A stretch of 64,000 nt of DNA from Alteromonas sp. MMG017 (GTDB lineage: Bacteria; Pseudomonadota; Gammaproteobacteria; Enterobacterales; Alteromonadaceae), in assembly GCF_018100795.1 (NCBI RefSeq), contig NZ_JAGJDY010000008.1:1-64000 (forward strand), given 5' to 3'. Position numbers and translations under genes: made by a program. Numbering within the stretch: position 1 is the first letter of the stretch; the number at the start of each line of letters is the position of its first letter. Positions 27,072 to 35,548 of this stretch are shown here, one piece after another. The notes under the pieces are model-generated. The model saw only the letters and a program-made list of their open reading frames with translations. It searched no databases and had not been told where the DNA came from.

Positions 27072-27902
27072 TTGGATAATAAAAATGTGTCGCCGGCAAG
27101 CTATGAAAAGTTTCGGCACTTCCTCGAGAAACAATGTGGAATAGTACTCGGGGAAAACAAGCAATACCTTGTAAGAAGCAGGCTTGCGTCTTTGTTATAT
27201 AAGCATGACTATGACAATACTGATGCGCTTATTGATGTGGTGGTAAAGGGTTACGATCGTAACCTTTTACAAAGCGTCATCGATGCGATGACCACAAATG
27301 AAACATTGTGGTTTAGAGATACTTATCCATTTGAGTTGCTACAACGCGATTTACTTCCTCAACTAGCAACGAAAAATCAAAAGCTTAGAATTTGGAGTGC
27401 AGCTTGTTCGTCTGGACAAGAGCCTTACTCTATTGCTATGTCCATTCTAGAGTTTCAAAAACAGCGACCAGGATTGCTTAGGCAAGGGGTTGAAATTATA
27501 GCCACTGACCTTTCTTCTGAAATGCTAAATAAGTGTAGCCAAGGGCTATATGATGAACTTTCGCTAGCGAGAGGGTTATCGCCACAACGCAGGGCTATGT
27601 TTTTCCAGCCTCATGAAAGTGGGCAAATGCAGGTTAAGCCAGAAGTGCGCAACATGGTTTCATTCAGAAGTTTGAATTTGTTAACCTCCTATGCAGCACT
27701 TGGCCGCTTTGACATCGTTTTTTGCCGCAATGTGCTGATTTATTTTTCGGCAGATGTGAAACAAAAGATACTGCAACAAATTGCCGGACAGCTGCAACCT
27801 GCCGGTGTCCTTTTCCTTGGCGCGTCTGAATCTATCAGTGCGGCAAGCGATACATATGCCATGATCAAATGTAATCCTGGCTTGTACTACCAAAAGAAAT
27901 AA
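27072..27902 (+). CDS. cheR: Chemoreceptor methyltransferase CheR
   Basis: This is an S-adenosylmethionine-dependent methyltransferase for chemoreceptor glutamates, of 276 residues. It has a CheR N-terminal helical domain (about 10-75) and a methyltransferase domain with IWSAACSSGQEPYSIAM, EIIATDLSSEML and FDIVFCRNVLIYF. The start is a TTG at 27072 with a G-rich SD (GGAGCGGTAGGGG) just upstream; I see no better in-frame ATG. It is co-transcribed with cheV. Confidence 0.93.
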   Translation: MDNKNVSPASYEKFRHFLEKQCGIVLGENKQYLVRSRLASLLYKHDYDNTDALIDVVVKGYDRNLLQSVIDAMTTNETLWFRDTYPFELLQRDLLPQLATKNQKLRIWSAACSSGQEPYSIAMSILEFQKQRPGLLRQGVEIIATDLSSEMLNKCSQGLYDELSLARGLSPQRRAMFFQPHESGQMQVKPEVRNMVSFRSLNLLTSYAALGRFDIVFCRNVLIYFSADVKQKILQQIAGQLQPAGVLFLGASESISAASDTYAMIKCNPGLYYQKK

Positions 27903-27984
27903 CCATATAACGTACTGAATTTTATGTAATATTTCAGGCTTTCACCGTTTCACCCCTCTTTTTTATACAGTGCCAATCTTCAGG

Positions 27985-28001
27985 TTGGCATCTGCCTTGC
28001 T
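27985..28001 (+). promoter_or_regulatory. Sigma-54 (RpoN) promoter for flgBCDE
   Basis: TTGGCATCTGCCTTGCT has the -24 GG and -12 GC exactly ten bases apart (27987-27988 and 27999-28000). It is about 80 bp upstream of flgB. The -24 element is also the right arm of a 6-bp inverted repeat (TGCCAA 27971-27976 / TTGGCA 27985-27990). Confidence 0.88.
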
Positions 28002-28080
28002 AGTAAAATTCTATAACAGTTAATTCGTCATTCTTTATTCACGACGTATTTTCGGAATTTCGCAGCTAGGAGTTTTCAAT

Positions 28081-28512
28081 ATGGCCATTAATCTCGACAA
28101 GTTAGTCGGGTTTCATCAGTCGGCGTTAGCAATACGCACCGACAGAATGGAAGTCATTTCTGGAAACCTAGCGAACGCCAATACCCCTGGTTATAAAGCT
28201 AAAGACATCGACTTTAACAAAGCGATGGAGTCAGCCATGAGCGCCCAAGAAGGGCAGCACAAATTAGGTGGTGGCAGCTTAGCAAGAACACACGATAAAC
28301 ACATAGGTGGCGATATATCGTCGGTAGCATCAAATTTTGAAATGCAATACCGCATACCTACTCAACCGGATACCGGAGACGGCAATACGGTGGAAGTACA
28401 GGCAGAACGTAACCGCTTTTTAGATAACGGTTTACGCTATCAAGCCACACTAGAGTTTATTAACAGTAAAGTTAAAGGTATGAAAAAAGCCCTTAGTTCT
28501 GGAGGCCAGTAA
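28081..28512 (+). CDS. flgB: Flagellar proximal rod protein FlgB
   Basis: The protein has 143 residues, normal for FlgB. The N-terminal rod motif ISGNLANANTPGYKAKDIDF and a C-terminal helix (RYQATLEFINSKVKGMKKAL) are present. It is part of the axial rod across the periplasm. It is the first gene of the flgBCDE unit, with an SD (TAGGAG) upstream, and is separated from flgC by 2 bp. Confidence 0.96.
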   Translation: MAINLDKLVGFHQSALAIRTDRMEVISGNLANANTPGYKAKDIDFNKAMESAMSAQEGQHKLGGGSLARTHDKHIGGDISSVASNFEMQYRIPTQPDTGDGNTVEVQAERNRFLDNGLRYQATLEFINSKVKGMKKALSSGGQ

Positions 28513-28514
28513 TC

Positions 28515-28937
28515 ATGAGCTTATTTAATGTGATGTCAATTTCCAGTACCGGTATGGAAGCTGAAAATGTTCGTTTAAACACCACCGCTAGTAACATTGC
28601 TAACGCGAACTCGGTAAGTAGTAGTTATGACGAAACGTACCGTGCAAGACATCCTGTGTTTGCCGCTGAGTTACAGCGAGCCATGGGCGATCAAAGCAAG
28701 GGTGTGGGTGTTGAAGTTAAGGGAATTGTAGAAAGCGATGCGCCATTGCAAGTTGAGTATGCTCCGCATAACCCAATGGCTGACGAAGAGGGTTATATTT
28801 ATAAGCCGAACGTAAACATCGTTGAAGAAATGGCAAATATGATGTCGGCGTCAAAAGCCTATGAAACCAACGTTCAGGTTGCTGATACCACCAAACGGAT
28901 ATTCCGTCGGGTACTGCAGCTAGGACAAGGGCAATAA
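28515..28937 (+). CDS. flgC: Flagellar proximal rod protein FlgC
   Basis: The protein has 140 residues. It carries the N-terminal rod signature (NTTASNIANANSVS) and the C-terminal helix of flagellar axial proteins (VEEMANMMSASKAYETNVQV). It joins FlgB, FlgF and FlgG in the rod. An SD (GGAGG) overlaps the flgB 3' end, which indicates tight coupling. Confidence 0.96.
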   Translation: MSLFNVMSISSTGMEAENVRLNTTASNIANANSVSSSYDETYRARHPVFAAELQRAMGDQSKGVGVEVKGIVESDAPLQVEYAPHNPMADEEGYIYKPNVNIVEEMANMMSASKAYETNVQVADTTKRIFRRVLQLGQGQ

Positions 28938-28968
28938 GTTGCCGCATAGGTAATGTGAGGAAAATACT

Positions 28969-29658
28969 GTGACCACAATTAACAACACCACTGGCCTGAA
29001 CAACGAACTCTACTGGCAAGAAGAGACGGTTCCGGTTGTCGATGGAACAGAGCAACAGCTTTCGCAAGAAGACTTTTTTGCCATGTTAACCGAGCAATTA
29101 GCGAATCAGGATCCTACTAAACCAGTAGATAACGATCAGATGGTAGCGCAAATGACATCATTCACTATGGCTGACGGTATTTCTCAGTTGAATGATAAGT
29201 TCGAGTCATTCGCCGCCTCGATGACATCTAACCAGGCATTGCAAGCATCCAGCTTAATAGGTCAGAACGTGTTAGTGCAGGGCAACGTAGGGCATATGTC
29301 TAGCGACGCTGCTGGGGTATCGGGTGTTGTGGTTAATGAGCAAAGCGTCCAAAACATGACGATAACCGTTGAAAATCAATACGGTGAAGTGATTAAGACA
29401 ATTGATGCTGGCACACAAGCCGCTGGCAACATTCAGTTTGAATGGGATGGCAAAGATACCCAAGGCAATGATATGCCAGCGGGCGACTATGTAATCAGTG
29501 CTACAGGCGAATTAAACGGTGAAGGCGTTCAATTGAATACTGCCATTAATCGTCATGTAGGAAGTGTTAGCTTGGCCGGTAGTGGTCAGGGCGTAATTTT
29601 AAATTTAGATGGCGAAGTCAGCATTAGTCTTGACGACGTTATTCAAATCGGCAGTTAG
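28969..29658 (+). CDS. flgD: Hook capping / scaffold protein FlgD
   Basis: The protein has 229 residues. The conserved N-terminal block (EDFFAMLTEQLANQDPTKPV) identifies FlgD. The C-terminal half has the FlgD Ig-like and Tudor parts (QFEWDGKDTQGNDMPAG). It caps the growing hook and is later replaced. The start is a GTG with SD GTGAGGAAAA upstream. Confidence 0.95.
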   Translation: MTTINNTTGLNNELYWQEETVPVVDGTEQQLSQEDFFAMLTEQLANQDPTKPVDNDQMVAQMTSFTMADGISQLNDKFESFAASMTSNQALQASSLIGQNVLVQGNVGHMSSDAAGVSGVVVNEQSVQNMTITVENQYGEVIKTIDAGTQAAGNIQFEWDGKDTQGNDMPAGDYVISATGELNGEGVQLNTAINRHVGSVSLAGSGQGVILNLDGEVSISLDDVIQIGS

Positions 29659-29672
29659 CAGGAGAAAGAAGC

Positions 29673-31049
29673 ATGTCTTTTAATATTGCACTAAGTGGCG
29701 TAGCTGCCGCACAAAAAGATTTAGATGTAACCGCGAATAACATCGCAAACGTGAATACTGTTGGCTTTAAAGAGTCTCGAGCTGAATTCGGCGACGTGTA
29801 CGCCACATCATTATTGGCTGGAAGTAAAACCAAGGTGGGCGACGGTGTTTTGACACAAGATGTAGCTCAGCAGTTTTCACAAGGTAGCTTACAGTTTACC
29901 AATACTGCACTTGATTTAGCGATTACTGGTAATGGTTTCTTTGCCACGGTTCCTGATGAAACCTCACGAGACTTCTCGTTTACCCGTGCCGGTCAATTCA
30001 AGTTAGATGATGACAATTATGTGGTTAACAGTAACGGCGACTTACTTTTAGGTTTCCCCGTTAACTCAGACTCTACCAGCTCATCGGTTGCATTAAGTAC
30101 TACAGAGCCAGTGCAAATCCCAGATTCATCAGGTTCTCCAGCACAAACCTCAGAAGTTGATATCCGTATGAACTTACCTGCAGGTGATCAGGGGTTAGAT
30201 CCAGCAGCATTTGACCCACAAGATCCACTTACCTACAATGCGGCAACCTCGGTAACAGTTTACGACTCATTAGGCGACAGCCATGTGATGACTTATTACT
30301 TCGTTAAAGATGTGGCGGCAGACAATGAATGGTATGTGGCGACAGCGGTAGACGATCAACTTACTGATTTAGTGAATTCTACCGGTACTGATTCCGACCC
30401 TACTACAGCGGTAAACTCGTTGGGTACTAACACAGGTAACGGTGTTACAGCAGCTAAACTTGTGTTTTCTCAAGGTGGTGACTTTATTGGAATTGAATCA
30501 CCAGATGGCATTCAAACTACCGATTATAAACTAACGACTGAAGCGCTTGGTTCTGCTTTATCAAACGGCGCGGATGCGACGCAGCAAATTGGTATCGATT
30601 TCAACTTAGACCCTTCAAATGCGACTACTGTTGAGCCTACACAATACGCATCGGCATTCGAAGTTACGTCATTAGAGCAAGATGGTTTGCCAGTTGGTCG
30701 ATTAACAGGTATTGATATTGGCCCAGATGGTTTGGTTCGAGCGACGTTTTCAAACGGTACGTCTGAGCCTATCGTACGTGTGGCGTTAGTGAGATTTGCC
30801 AATGAGCAGGGCTTAACCCAGCAAAGCAGCACTGAGTGGAAAGAAAGTATTCTCTCTGGTGAAGCATTAGCGGGTGAAGCAACTACCGGTACGTTTGGTG
30901 AGATTAACTCATCAGCGCTAGAGCAAGCTAACGTAAACCTAACCACTGAGCTTATCGATATGATTATTGCACAGCGGAACTTCCAGGCTAACTCTCGAGC
31001 ACTTGAAGTGAACAACTCACTTAACCAGACTATCCTGAACATCCGATAA
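29673..31049 (+). CDS. flgE: Flagellar hook protein FlgE
   Basis: The protein has 458 residues. The N-terminal D0 motif (TANNIANVNTVGFKESRAEF) and C-terminal D0 helix (MIIAQRNFQANSRALEV) are typical of hook proteins, with a variable middle part. It is the last gene of the flgBCDE unit, because a rho-independent terminator follows at 31066-31097. Confidence 0.96.
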   Translation: MSFNIALSGVAAAQKDLDVTANNIANVNTVGFKESRAEFGDVYATSLLAGSKTKVGDGVLTQDVAQQFSQGSLQFTNTALDLAITGNGFFATVPDETSRDFSFTRAGQFKLDDDNYVVNSNGDLLLGFPVNSDSTSSSVALSTTEPVQIPDSSGSPAQTSEVDIRMNLPAGDQGLDPAAFDPQDPLTYNAATSVTVYDSLGDSHVMTYYFVKDVAADNEWYVATAVDDQLTDLVNSTGTDSDPTTAVNSLGTNTGNGVTAAKLVFSQGGDFIGIESPDGIQTTDYKLTTEALGSALSNGADATQQIGIDFNLDPSNATTVEPTQYASAFEVTSLEQDGLPVGRLTGIDIGPDGLVRATFSNGTSEPIVRVALVRFANEQGLTQQSSTEWKESILSGEALAGEATTGTFGEINSSALEQANVNLTTELIDMIIAQRNFQANSRALEVNNSLNQTILNIR

Positions 31050-31065
31050 ACAGTGATGTTTAACT

Positions 31066-31097
31066 AAAAAAAACCGCAACTTTGTTGCGGTTTTTTT
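31066..31097 (+). terminator. Terminator after flgE
   Basis: The arms CCGCAAC and GTTGCGG, extended by an A-tract on the left and a 7-base T-tract on the right, enclose a 3-base loop. It lies 17 bp after the flgE stop and splits the rod/hook genes into two transcription units. Confidence 0.92.
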
Positions 31098-31120
31098 GTA
31101 TCCACTTCTATTTGTGCATG

Positions 31121-31137
31121 TTGGCACTGGGATTGCA
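31121..31137 (+). promoter_or_regulatory. Sigma-54 (RpoN) promoter for flgF and downstream genes
   Basis: TTGGCACTGGGATTGCA matches the RpoN consensus closely, with GG at 31123-31124 and GC at 31135-31136, exactly ten bases between them. It sits 38 bp upstream of the flgF ATG and just after the flgE terminator. Confidence 0.93.
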
Positions 31138-31175
31138 AAACCTGTATATGGTTTAACCAGAGTCAAAAGTCAGTC

Positions 31176-31919
31176 ATGGACAAACTTCTCTACATTGCTG
31201 CCAGCGGTGCATCTCAAGACCTTTTAGGTACTGGGCTTCGTGCCAATAACTTGGCTAACGCGCAAACAACCGGGTTTAGAGCTCAGTTAGAACAGGCAAG
31301 GTCAATGCCTGCCTACGGCGAAGGTTTGCCGTCTCGCGTTTTTTCAATGACCGAAAGTCCGTCAAACAACTATGAATCGGGCCCTATGATTCAAACGGGT
31401 CGTGATTTAGACGTTGCTATCCAAGGCGATGGCTGGTTTGCCGTTCAAGACGACAATGGCCAAGAAGCTTATTCTCGTGACGGTAACTTTAAGTTGGGTG
31501 ACGACGGTATTTTGACAGATGTGCACAATCGCCCGGTTTTAGGTGATAACGGTCCAATCTTTCTTCCTGTACCACTGGATAACCTAGATATTGGTATGGA
31601 CGGCACCTTGTCAATGAGACAGCTTGGCGCACCAGCAAATGTGATTGAAGATGTTGGCCGGCTGAAATTGGTTAAACCGAACTATGCCGATATGGAACGT
31701 GGCACTGATGGTTTATTTAGAATGGAAGACGGCACGGTAGCGCCAGCAAACGCTGGTGTGAAAGTGATGTCTGGCATGTTGGAAGGCTCGAACGTAAATG
31801 CCGTTGATGAAATGGTCAACATGATAAGCCTTCAGCGCCACTACGAGCTTCAAGTGAAGATGATGAAGCAAGCTGACGAGCTAGATTCTCGCGGCAACCA
31901 GTTACTACGCATTCTATAG
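31176..31919 (+). CDS. flgF: Flagellar rod protein FlgF
   Basis: The protein has 247 residues. The rod/hook N-terminal motif GLRANNLANAQTTGFRAQLE and the C-terminal MVNMISLQRHYELQVKMM are present. It is a rod component between the proximal rod and FlgG, and the first gene downstream of the second RpoN promoter. I see only a weak SD. Confidence 0.95.
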   Translation: MDKLLYIAASGASQDLLGTGLRANNLANAQTTGFRAQLEQARSMPAYGEGLPSRVFSMTESPSNNYESGPMIQTGRDLDVAIQGDGWFAVQDDNGQEAYSRDGNFKLGDDGILTDVHNRPVLGDNGPIFLPVPLDNLDIGMDGTLSMRQLGAPANVIEDVGRLKLVKPNYADMERGTDGLFRMEDGTVAPANAGVKVMSGMLEGSNVNAVDEMVNMISLQRHYELQVKMMKQADELDSRGNQLLRIL

Positions 31920-31967
31920 ATTAGTTAACAATTTCGTTATACGAACTTAAAAGGTTAGGAGGTCGCC

Positions 31968-32756
31968 ATGCACCCAGCATTGTGGATAAGTAAAACAGGT
32001 CTTGATGCCGCACAAACAGATGTCGCGGTGGTATCGAACAACCTGGCTAACGCATCAACGGTAGGCTTTAAAAAAGACAGAGCAATTTTTGAAGACTTGC
32101 TTTATCAAAATATAAACCAACCTGGTGGCCGTTCATCAGCTGATACTGAATTACCGTCTGGCCTTATGTTAGGTTCTGGTTCAAAAGTGGTATCAACGCA
32201 AAAAGCGCATACCCAAGGTAACTTGCTAACCACAGATAACGCATTGGATATGTCTATTCAAGGGCGCGGTTATTTCGAAATATTACAGCCTGATGGCACC
32301 ATTGCGTATTCAAGAAATGGTCAGTTTTCAATGAATGACCAAGGTCAAATAGTGACCTCTGGCGCTGGCTTTTTATTACAACCCGAAGTGGCTATTCCAG
32401 AGGATGCGCAGCAAATTACCATTTCACAAGACGGTGAAATTAGCGTGTCAATTCGTGGTCAAGCCGAACCGCAAGTGCTTGGACAAATGAACCTATCAGA
32501 CTTTATCAACCCAACAGGCCTACAGCCTATTGGGCAGAACCTTTACGTTGAAACCGCATCAAGCGGCGCGCCTATTCAGGGTGTTCCAGGCCTTCAAGGT
32601 ATAGGCACTATTGCACAAGGTACGTTAGAAACCTCTAACGTGAATGTGACCGAAGAGCTGGTTAATTTGATTGAAAGTCAACGTCTGTATGAGATGAACT
32701 CGAAAGTGATTTCATCGGTGGATCAGATGCTTGGACAAGTCATTCAGCAACTTTAG
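31968..32756 (+). CDS. flgG: Flagellar distal rod protein FlgG
   Basis: The protein has 262 residues, the usual length of FlgG. N-terminal VVSNNLANASTVGFKKDRA and C-terminal NVTEELVNLIESQRLYEMNS identify the distal rod protein. A good SD (TTAGGAGGT) precedes the ATG. Its stop lies 11 bp upstream of the preferred flgH ATG. Confidence 0.96.
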   Translation: MHPALWISKTGLDAAQTDVAVVSNNLANASTVGFKKDRAIFEDLLYQNINQPGGRSSADTELPSGLMLGSGSKVVSTQKAHTQGNLLTTDNALDMSIQGRGYFEILQPDGTIAYSRNGQFSMNDQGQIVTSGAGFLLQPEVAIPEDAQQITISQDGEISVSIRGQAEPQVLGQMNLSDFINPTGLQPIGQNLYVETASSGAPIQGVPGLQGIGTIAQGTLETSNVNVTEELVNLIESQRLYEMNSKVISSVDQMLGQVIQQL

Positions 32757-32767
32757 TGAGTAATGTT

Positions 32768-33448
32768 ATGCGAATTATCGGACTCTTTCTTTCAGTGGCA
32801 ATTTTGGCAGGTTGTGCAAGCACGAACCAGCCACCGGTTCAAGCAAACGACCCGTCGTTTGCCCCAGTGGTACCTGATTATCCTCGCGAGAAGATTGTAG
32901 AAGATGGTTCGCTGTTCCGCTCTTATATGGCCAATAGCTTATATTCAGATATGACGGCTAGACGGGTTGGCGACATTATTACCATAACGTTAAGTGAAAA
33001 TACCAACGCGAGTAAATCAGCGGGTACGTCGACATCAAAAGACACCACAGTAGATTTAGATACAATCACCGGATTAGGCGGGCAAGCGCTAAATATTGGC
33101 GGGCAATCTGTTCAGCTTGGTGTAAGTTCTTCAAACGACTTTGCCGGTGATGCAGCAACAAACCAAAGCAATAGTTTATCGGGAAATATCTCGGTCACTG
33201 TAGTGGAAGTGCTACCCAATGACAATTTGGTTATTCGCGGCGAAAAGTGGCTTACCTTAAATCATGGCGACGAATATATTCGTTTAACCGGCATTATTCG
33301 CTTATCTGACATTAGCCCCGAAAATGAAGTGCTATCGACCAAAATCGCCAACGCCAGAATTCAATACAGCGGGACGGGCTCATTTGCCAGTGCGCAAGAG
33401 AAAGGCTGGCTTACGAAGTTTTTCACATCATCATGGTGGCCGCTTTAA
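32768..33448 (+). CDS. flgH: Flagellar L-ring lipoprotein FlgH
   Basis: This is an outer-membrane L-ring subunit of about 226 residues. A lipoprotein signal ends at LAGC, with the acylated Cys at residue 16 from ATG 32768. The body holds the FlgH signature [20 protein letters not shown] and the C-terminal [19 protein letters not shown] at 32756 overlapping the flgG stop is an alternative that would add four residues. Confidence 0.95.
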   Translation: MRIIGLFLSVAILAGCASTNQPPVQANDPSFAPVVPDYPREKIVEDGSLFRSYMANSLYSDMTARRVGDIITITLSENTNASKSAGTSTSKDTTVDLDTITGLGGQALNIGGQSVQLGVSSSNDFAGDAATNQSNSLSGNISVTVVEVLPNDNLVIRGEKWLTLNHGDEYIRLTGIIRLSDISPENEVLSTKIANARIQYSGTGSFASAQEKGWLTKFFTSSWWPL

Positions 33449-33468
33449 GCGGGGCTAGGAGAATCATT

Positions 33469-34581
33469 ATGCGTTTGTTTTCAGTGGTACTTATCGCATT
33501 AACATTGGTGTTGTCTAGCAATGCTAATGCGCAACGCATCAAAGACTTGGCAAGTATTCAAGGGGTGAGAAGCAACCAATTAGTAGGTTACGGTTTAGTG
33601 GTTGGCTTACCGGGCACCGGTGAGCAAAGCCCCTTCACCGAGCAAAGCTTCCGTACCATGTTAAGTAACTTTGGTATTAGTTTAGATTCTAACACCAAAC
33701 CCAAAATCAAAAACGTGGCAGCCGTGGCTGTTCACGCTGAACTGCCCGCTTTTACTAAGCCAGGGCAAACTATTGATATTACCGTGTCGTCAGTAGGCGA
33801 AGCGAGTAGTTTGCAAGGCGGCACGCTTCTACAAACGTTTCTTCGCGGTGTAGATGGCAAAGTGTATGCCGTAGCGCAAGGTAGCTTGGTTGTGAGTGGC
33901 TTTGGTGCTCAAGGCGGTGATGGTTCACGAATTGTGGTGAATACACCGACTGTAGGTCGTATTCCAAACGGTGCCATGGTTGAGCAAACCGTACCAAGCG
34001 GTTTTGCCAATGGCGATTCATTAACACTGAACTTGCATTACCCTGATTTTTCAACCGCTAAGGCATTAGCTGATGTGATAAACGAGCGATTAGGTGCACA
34101 GCCAGAAAAAGGCTATTCCATTGCAACGCCCATTGATGCCGCGTCAGTACGTGTGTCCGCGCCAAGAGATGTTGGTCAGCGAGTGGGCTTTTTGGCCACA
34201 CTAGAAAATTTTGAATTTACGCCGGCTGATGCGCCTGCGCGGGTTGTTATCAATAGTCGTACCGGTACGATTGTAATTGGTCGAGACGTACGTTTACTGC
34301 CTGCCGCTATTACCCATGGCGGGTTAACCGTGACAATTTCAGAAAACCAACAAGTTACTCAACCCAACGCTTTTGCGGATGGTGAAACGGTTGTAACCAC
34401 ACAGTCGATTGTAGATGTGGATTTATCAGACAGTCGCATGTTTTCTTTTGAGCCTGGGGTGACTCTCGATCAGCTAGTGCGAGCCGTCAACGAAGTAGGT
34501 GCTGCACCTGGTGATTTAATGGCGATTTTAGAAGCATTAAGACAGGCTGGTGCGCTTCATGGTGAATTGGTGATCATCTAA
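33469..34581 (+). CDS. flgI: Flagellar P-ring protein FlgI
   Basis: This is a periplasmic P-ring subunit of 370 residues. The signal peptide is cleaved near NANAQ (residue 21), followed by [20 protein letters not shown]. The start at ATG 33469 is supported by the SD CTAGGAGA; an in-frame GTG at 33433 lies inside flgH and is less likely. It overlaps flgJ by one base. Confidence 0.96.
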   Translation: MRLFSVVLIALTLVLSSNANAQRIKDLASIQGVRSNQLVGYGLVVGLPGTGEQSPFTEQSFRTMLSNFGISLDSNTKPKIKNVAAVAVHAELPAFTKPGQTIDITVSSVGEASSLQGGTLLQTFLRGVDGKVYAVAQGSLVVSGFGAQGGDGSRIVVNTPTVGRIPNGAMVEQTVPSGFANGDSLTLNLHYPDFSTAKALADVINERLGAQPEKGYSIATPIDAASVRVSAPRDVGQRVGFLATLENFEFTPADAPARVVINSRTGTIVIGRDVRLLPAAITHGGLTVTISENQQVTQPNAFADGETVVTTQSIVDVDLSDSRMFSFEPGVTLDQLVRAVNEVGAAPGDLMAILEALRQAGALHGELVII

Positions 34582-35531
34582 TGGAAGCATTCAGCTCAAA
34601 AAATCAGCTTGATATGGCACGAAATGTCCACGATCTTGGCAGTATCAACAAAATGCGCGAGGCCATTGCTTCGGGTGATGAAAGTGTATTGCAAGAAGCG
34701 GCAGAGCAATTTGAAGCCATATTTGTGCAAATGATGCTGAAGTCTATGCGTAAAGCACAAGACGCCCTTGCCGATGAAAATAGCCCATTCAATTCTCAAC
34801 AAGTTAAGTTCTATCGCGATATGCACGACCAACAACTTGCAACTGATTTAACGTCAGGCGGCGGTTTGGGATTAGCTGATATTATCGTAAAACAAATGGG
34901 TCAATCTGAAGACAGTTATTTACCTGCCAGCGTAATTCGCAGTGACGGCAACTTGAGCTCGCTGAACCGTGACCGTGTTATTGCCACAGAACAAGCCCAA
35001 GAAACTGTGCTGGCTTCTGAATCTAAAGGTGTCCAATCGGCCACCAAAGACAGCATGTTCGATAGCCCTGAAGACTTTGTTGAAACCTTACGCCCCTATG
35101 CTGAACAAGTGGCTGAAAAGTACGGTATGGATGCTAAAGCTATTATTGCGCAGGCCGCGGTTGAAACGGGTTGGGGTAAGTTTGTTATTCATAACGCGGA
35201 TGGCGAAAGTTCGCACAATCTTTTTGGTATAAAAGCGAATGCGCAGTGGGAAGGCGACCAAGCGGTTGTCGATACACTTGAATTTAATAGCGGCATTCCA
35301 CAAAAGCAAAAAGCAGCATTTCGTTCTTATGCATCATTAGAAGAGGCAGTTCATGATTACGGGCGCTTTATCGTCACTCAGCCCCGTTATCAGCAAGCTG
35401 TAGAACAAGCCTCAGATGCCCACAGCTATACCCGTGAGCTACAAAGCGCTGGATATGCTACAGATCCTCATTATGCCAGCAAAATCATGGCCGTTTACAA
35501 CAGCGATAGGCTTAACGGCTTAATGCCGTAA
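34581..35531 (+). CDS. flgJ: Flagellar rod cap / peptidoglycan hydrolase FlgJ
   Basis: The protein has 316 residues in two parts. An N-terminal rod-capping domain (FEAIFVQMMLKSMRKAQDAL, about 45-110) precedes a C-terminal glucosaminidase-type domain (about 155-315). The likely catalytic Glu195 lies in AAVETGWGK, and SHNLFGIKA and YGRFIVTQPRY follow. It opens the cell wall for the growing rod. It shares one base with flgI. Confidence 0.95.
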   Translation: MEAFSSKNQLDMARNVHDLGSINKMREAIASGDESVLQEAAEQFEAIFVQMMLKSMRKAQDALADENSPFNSQQVKFYRDMHDQQLATDLTSGGGLGLADIIVKQMGQSEDSYLPASVIRSDGNLSSLNRDRVIATEQAQETVLASESKGVQSATKDSMFDSPEDFVETLRPYAEQVAEKYGMDAKAIIAQAAVETGWGKFVIHNADGESSHNLFGIKANAQWEGDQAVVDTLEFNSGIPQKQKAAFRSYASLEEAVHDYGRFIVTQPRYQQAVEQASDAHSYTRELQSAGYATDPHYASKIMAVYNSDRLNGLMP

Positions 35532-35548
35532 GAAGAGGGGTTTAATAT

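Noticed and set aside
27971..27990. A second, divergent RpoN promoter on the minus strand from the inverted TTGGCA
   Set aside because: Read on the minus strand the -12 GC is missing at the required distance, and no gene starts in that direction; cheR lies convergent.
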